Positions 24,392 through 25,654 of a stretch of DNA of 25,654 nt are shown one piece after another. The stretch covers positions 1-25,654 of the forward strand of contig JARFQC010000071.1 in NCBI GenBank assembly GCA_029287965.1. Reading direction: 5' to 3'. The translations under genes and the position numbers were made by a program. How positions within the stretch are numbered: the stretch's first letter is position 1; the number at the start of each line of letters is the position of its first letter. The stretch is from Arenicellales bacterium (GTDB taxonomy: Bacteria; Pseudomonadota; Gammaproteobacteria; BMS3Bbin11). The notes beneath the pieces were generated by a model. The model did not search any database and was not told the origin of the DNA. It was given only the letters and a program-made list of their open reading frames with translations.

Positions 24392-25150
24392 ATGCCATTG
24401 AAAGCATTGATATTTGATGTGGACGGCACACTGGCCGACACGGAACGTAACGGGCACAGGGTTGCCTACAACAACACCTTCAGGGAGTTCGGTCTGAATT
24501 GGCATTGGAGCCCGGAATTGTACGGTGATTTATTGACCATCAGCGGCGGCAAGGAACGCATGGCCTATTTCATCGGCAAGTATGACCCGGACCTGCCGGA
24601 AGATGCCGATACTGATCAGCTGATTGAACGCATCTATGCACGCAAAACAGAGGTCTACCGGGACATGTTGACCGGCGGTGCGATACCGCTGCGACCCGGT
24701 GTGGAACGATTGTTCCGGGAGGCCAGGGAAGCAGGGCTTAGACTGGCGATTGCGACCACGACTGCGCCCAGTAACGTCAAATACCTCATTTCGAGCAACC
24801 TGGGCGATGAGGCACTGGAATGGTTCGACATCATTGCCGCGGGTGAGATGGTGCCCAACAAGAAACCGTCGCCGGAAATCTATCAACTGGTGCTGGACGA
24901 AATGGACTGGGCAGCCAGCGAATGCATTGCGTTCGAAGATTCCTACAACGGCATACGCTCAGCACTGGCAGCGGACTTGCCTGTTGTCATTACTGTAACC
25001 GACTACACGTCCGATGATGATTTCACCGGTGCTGACCTGGTGCTTACGACTTTTGGCGATCCGGGGCATGCCCTCGAACTGATCAATTCAACCAGGGATT
25101 ACCGCGACTCCATGCTGACTGTCGACTACCTGCAGAAGACCTACGCATGA
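24392..25150 (+). CDS. CbbY-like HAD-superfamily phosphatase
   Basis: A 252-residue haloacid-dehalogenase-type hydrolase, subfamily I, most like CbbY and related sugar-phosphate phosphatases. Motif I is DVDGTLADTE with nucleophile D9 and acid/base D11. Motif II is the threonine run at 122-124 in IATTTAPSN. Motif III is K157 or K158 in NKKPSPEIY. Motif IV is E182 and D183 in FEDSYNGIRSA. A helical cap fills about 18-90. Characterised CbbY removes phosphate from xylulose-1,5-bisphosphate, a Rubisco inhibitor, but no Rubisco gene is in view, so the substrate is open. Its stop overlaps the aminotransferase start by ATGA. The ribosome binding site is weak. Confidence 0.88.
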   Translation: MPLKALIFDVDGTLADTERNGHRVAYNNTFREFGLNWHWSPELYGDLLTISGGKERMAYFIGKYDPDLPEDADTDQLIERIYARKTEVYRDMLTGGAIPLRPGVERLFREAREAGLRLAIATTTAPSNVKYLISSNLGDEALEWFDIIAAGEMVPNKKPSPEIYQLVLDEMDWAASECIAFEDSYNGIRSALAADLPVVITVTDYTSDDDFTGADLVLTTFGDPGHALELINSTRDYRDSMLTVDYLQKTYA

Positions 25151-25654
25151 CGCGACCTTCAGTCATGTCCGAACGGGCACGCCGAATCGATCCGTTCAGG
25201 GTCATGCAGATATTGCAGCGTGCCAGGCAGCTGGAAGCGCAGGGCAAAGACATCGTTCACATGGAAATCGGTGAACCGGACTTTCCTTCTCCGCCGGGAG
25301 TCATCGCGGCGGGCAGGACTGCACTCGATACGGGCCATACTCACTACACCGCCGCCAATGGCCTGCCTGAGCTACGAGCGGCCATCGCGACAAGCTACGC
25401 TGATGATGCAGATGTTGATGCATCGCGCATTCTCGTATCACCCGGTGCATCAGGTGCCCTGCAACTTGTCATGGCAGTTCTGCTCAACGCGGGTGACGGG
25501 ATTATGATGGCTGATCCGGGCTACCCATGTAACCGCCATATTGCCAGCCTCTTCAATGCCGACATCCAGCTCGTCCCCGTGGATGAAACGACCGGCTATC
25601 AGCTTACCCGTGAGCATGTCGAGTCGCATTGGCAGGCGAATACCCGGGCAGTAC
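25147..25654 (+). CDS. PLP-dependent aminotransferase, class I/II, 5' part only
   Basis: The open frame runs off the window after about 169 codons. The N-terminal part reads as a fold-type I aminotransferase: RIDPFRVMQILQRARQLEAQ, then MEIGEPDFPSPPGV with the substrate-binding glycine region, HYTAANGLPELRAAIA, SPGASGALQLV (phosphate-binding loop) and MMADPGYPCNRH. These match aspartate- and alanine-type aminotransferases, but the PLP lysine lies beyond the window and the amino donor cannot be told. ATG 25147 overlaps the stop of the HAD gene (ATGA), so the two are probably one operon; an in-frame ATG at 25165 is the alternative start. Confidence 0.9.
   Translation, partial: MTRPSVMSERARRIDPFRVMQILQRARQLEAQGKDIVHMEIGEPDFPSPPGVIAAGRTALDTGHTHYTAANGLPELRAAIATSYADDADVDASRILVSPGASGALQLVMAVLLNAGDGIMMADPGYPCNRHIASLFNADIQLVPVDETTGYQLTREHVESHWQANTRAV

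Overview
The window is a stretch of housekeeping chromosome from a gammaproteobacterium. Three things point there: the translation cluster runs initiator tRNA-Met, rimP, nusA, infB, rbfA, truB, rpsO, pnp in the order known from Escherichia coli; a canonical DksA follows; and protein sequences resemble those of E. coli and Pseudomonas. It is not an enterobacterium or a pseudomonad, because nuoC and nuoD are separate genes and not a nuoCD fusion. Base composition looks moderate and even throughout, and I see no insertion sequence, prophage, integrase, CRISPR array or sign of recent transfer.

Region 1 (1-13531) is the NADH:quinone oxidoreductase (respiratory complex I) operon from the 3' end of nuoB to nuoN. 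The genes are tightly packed: D/E and E/F overlap by four bases, G/H by one, and C/D by a few. The soluble electron-input arm (NuoE, F, G), the connecting iron-sulfur and quinone-site subunits (NuoB, C, D, I, H) and the membrane proton-pumping subunits (NuoJ, K, L, M, N) all look intact. NuoG lacks the extra N7 cluster motif. A small PEGA-domain lipoprotein gene (13540-13878) follows nuoN eight bases later.

Region 2 (13879-22808) is the transcription and translation cluster. The 324-base stretch between the lipoprotein stop and rimP (13879-14202) holds a weak terminator, a strong sigma70-type promoter with a GC-rich discriminator, an initiator tRNA with a U1:U72 mismatch, and two terminator-like hairpins. 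Then come rimP (TTG start), a 37-nt hairpin, nusA, infB, rbfA, truB (GTG start), an rpsO promoter region with an upstream inverted repeat, rpsO, a compact structured leader, pnp (TTG start) and a clear terminator. These genes supply ribosome maturation (RimP, RbfA), initiation (initiator tRNA, IF2), transcription elongation (NusA), tRNA modification (TruB), a ribosomal protein (S15) and RNA turnover (PNPase).

Region 3 (22809-25654) has a leftward pair, dksA followed by a YheT-type alpha/beta hydrolase, convergent with pnp. Divergent from dksA is a rightward pair: a CbbY-like HAD phosphatase overlapping a PLP-dependent aminotransferase that runs off the end.

I found no convincing undescribed system. 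The points most worth a second look are RNA-level: the initiator tRNA mismatch, the hairpins before rimP, nusA and rpsO, and the long-range helix beside the pnp ribosome binding site.
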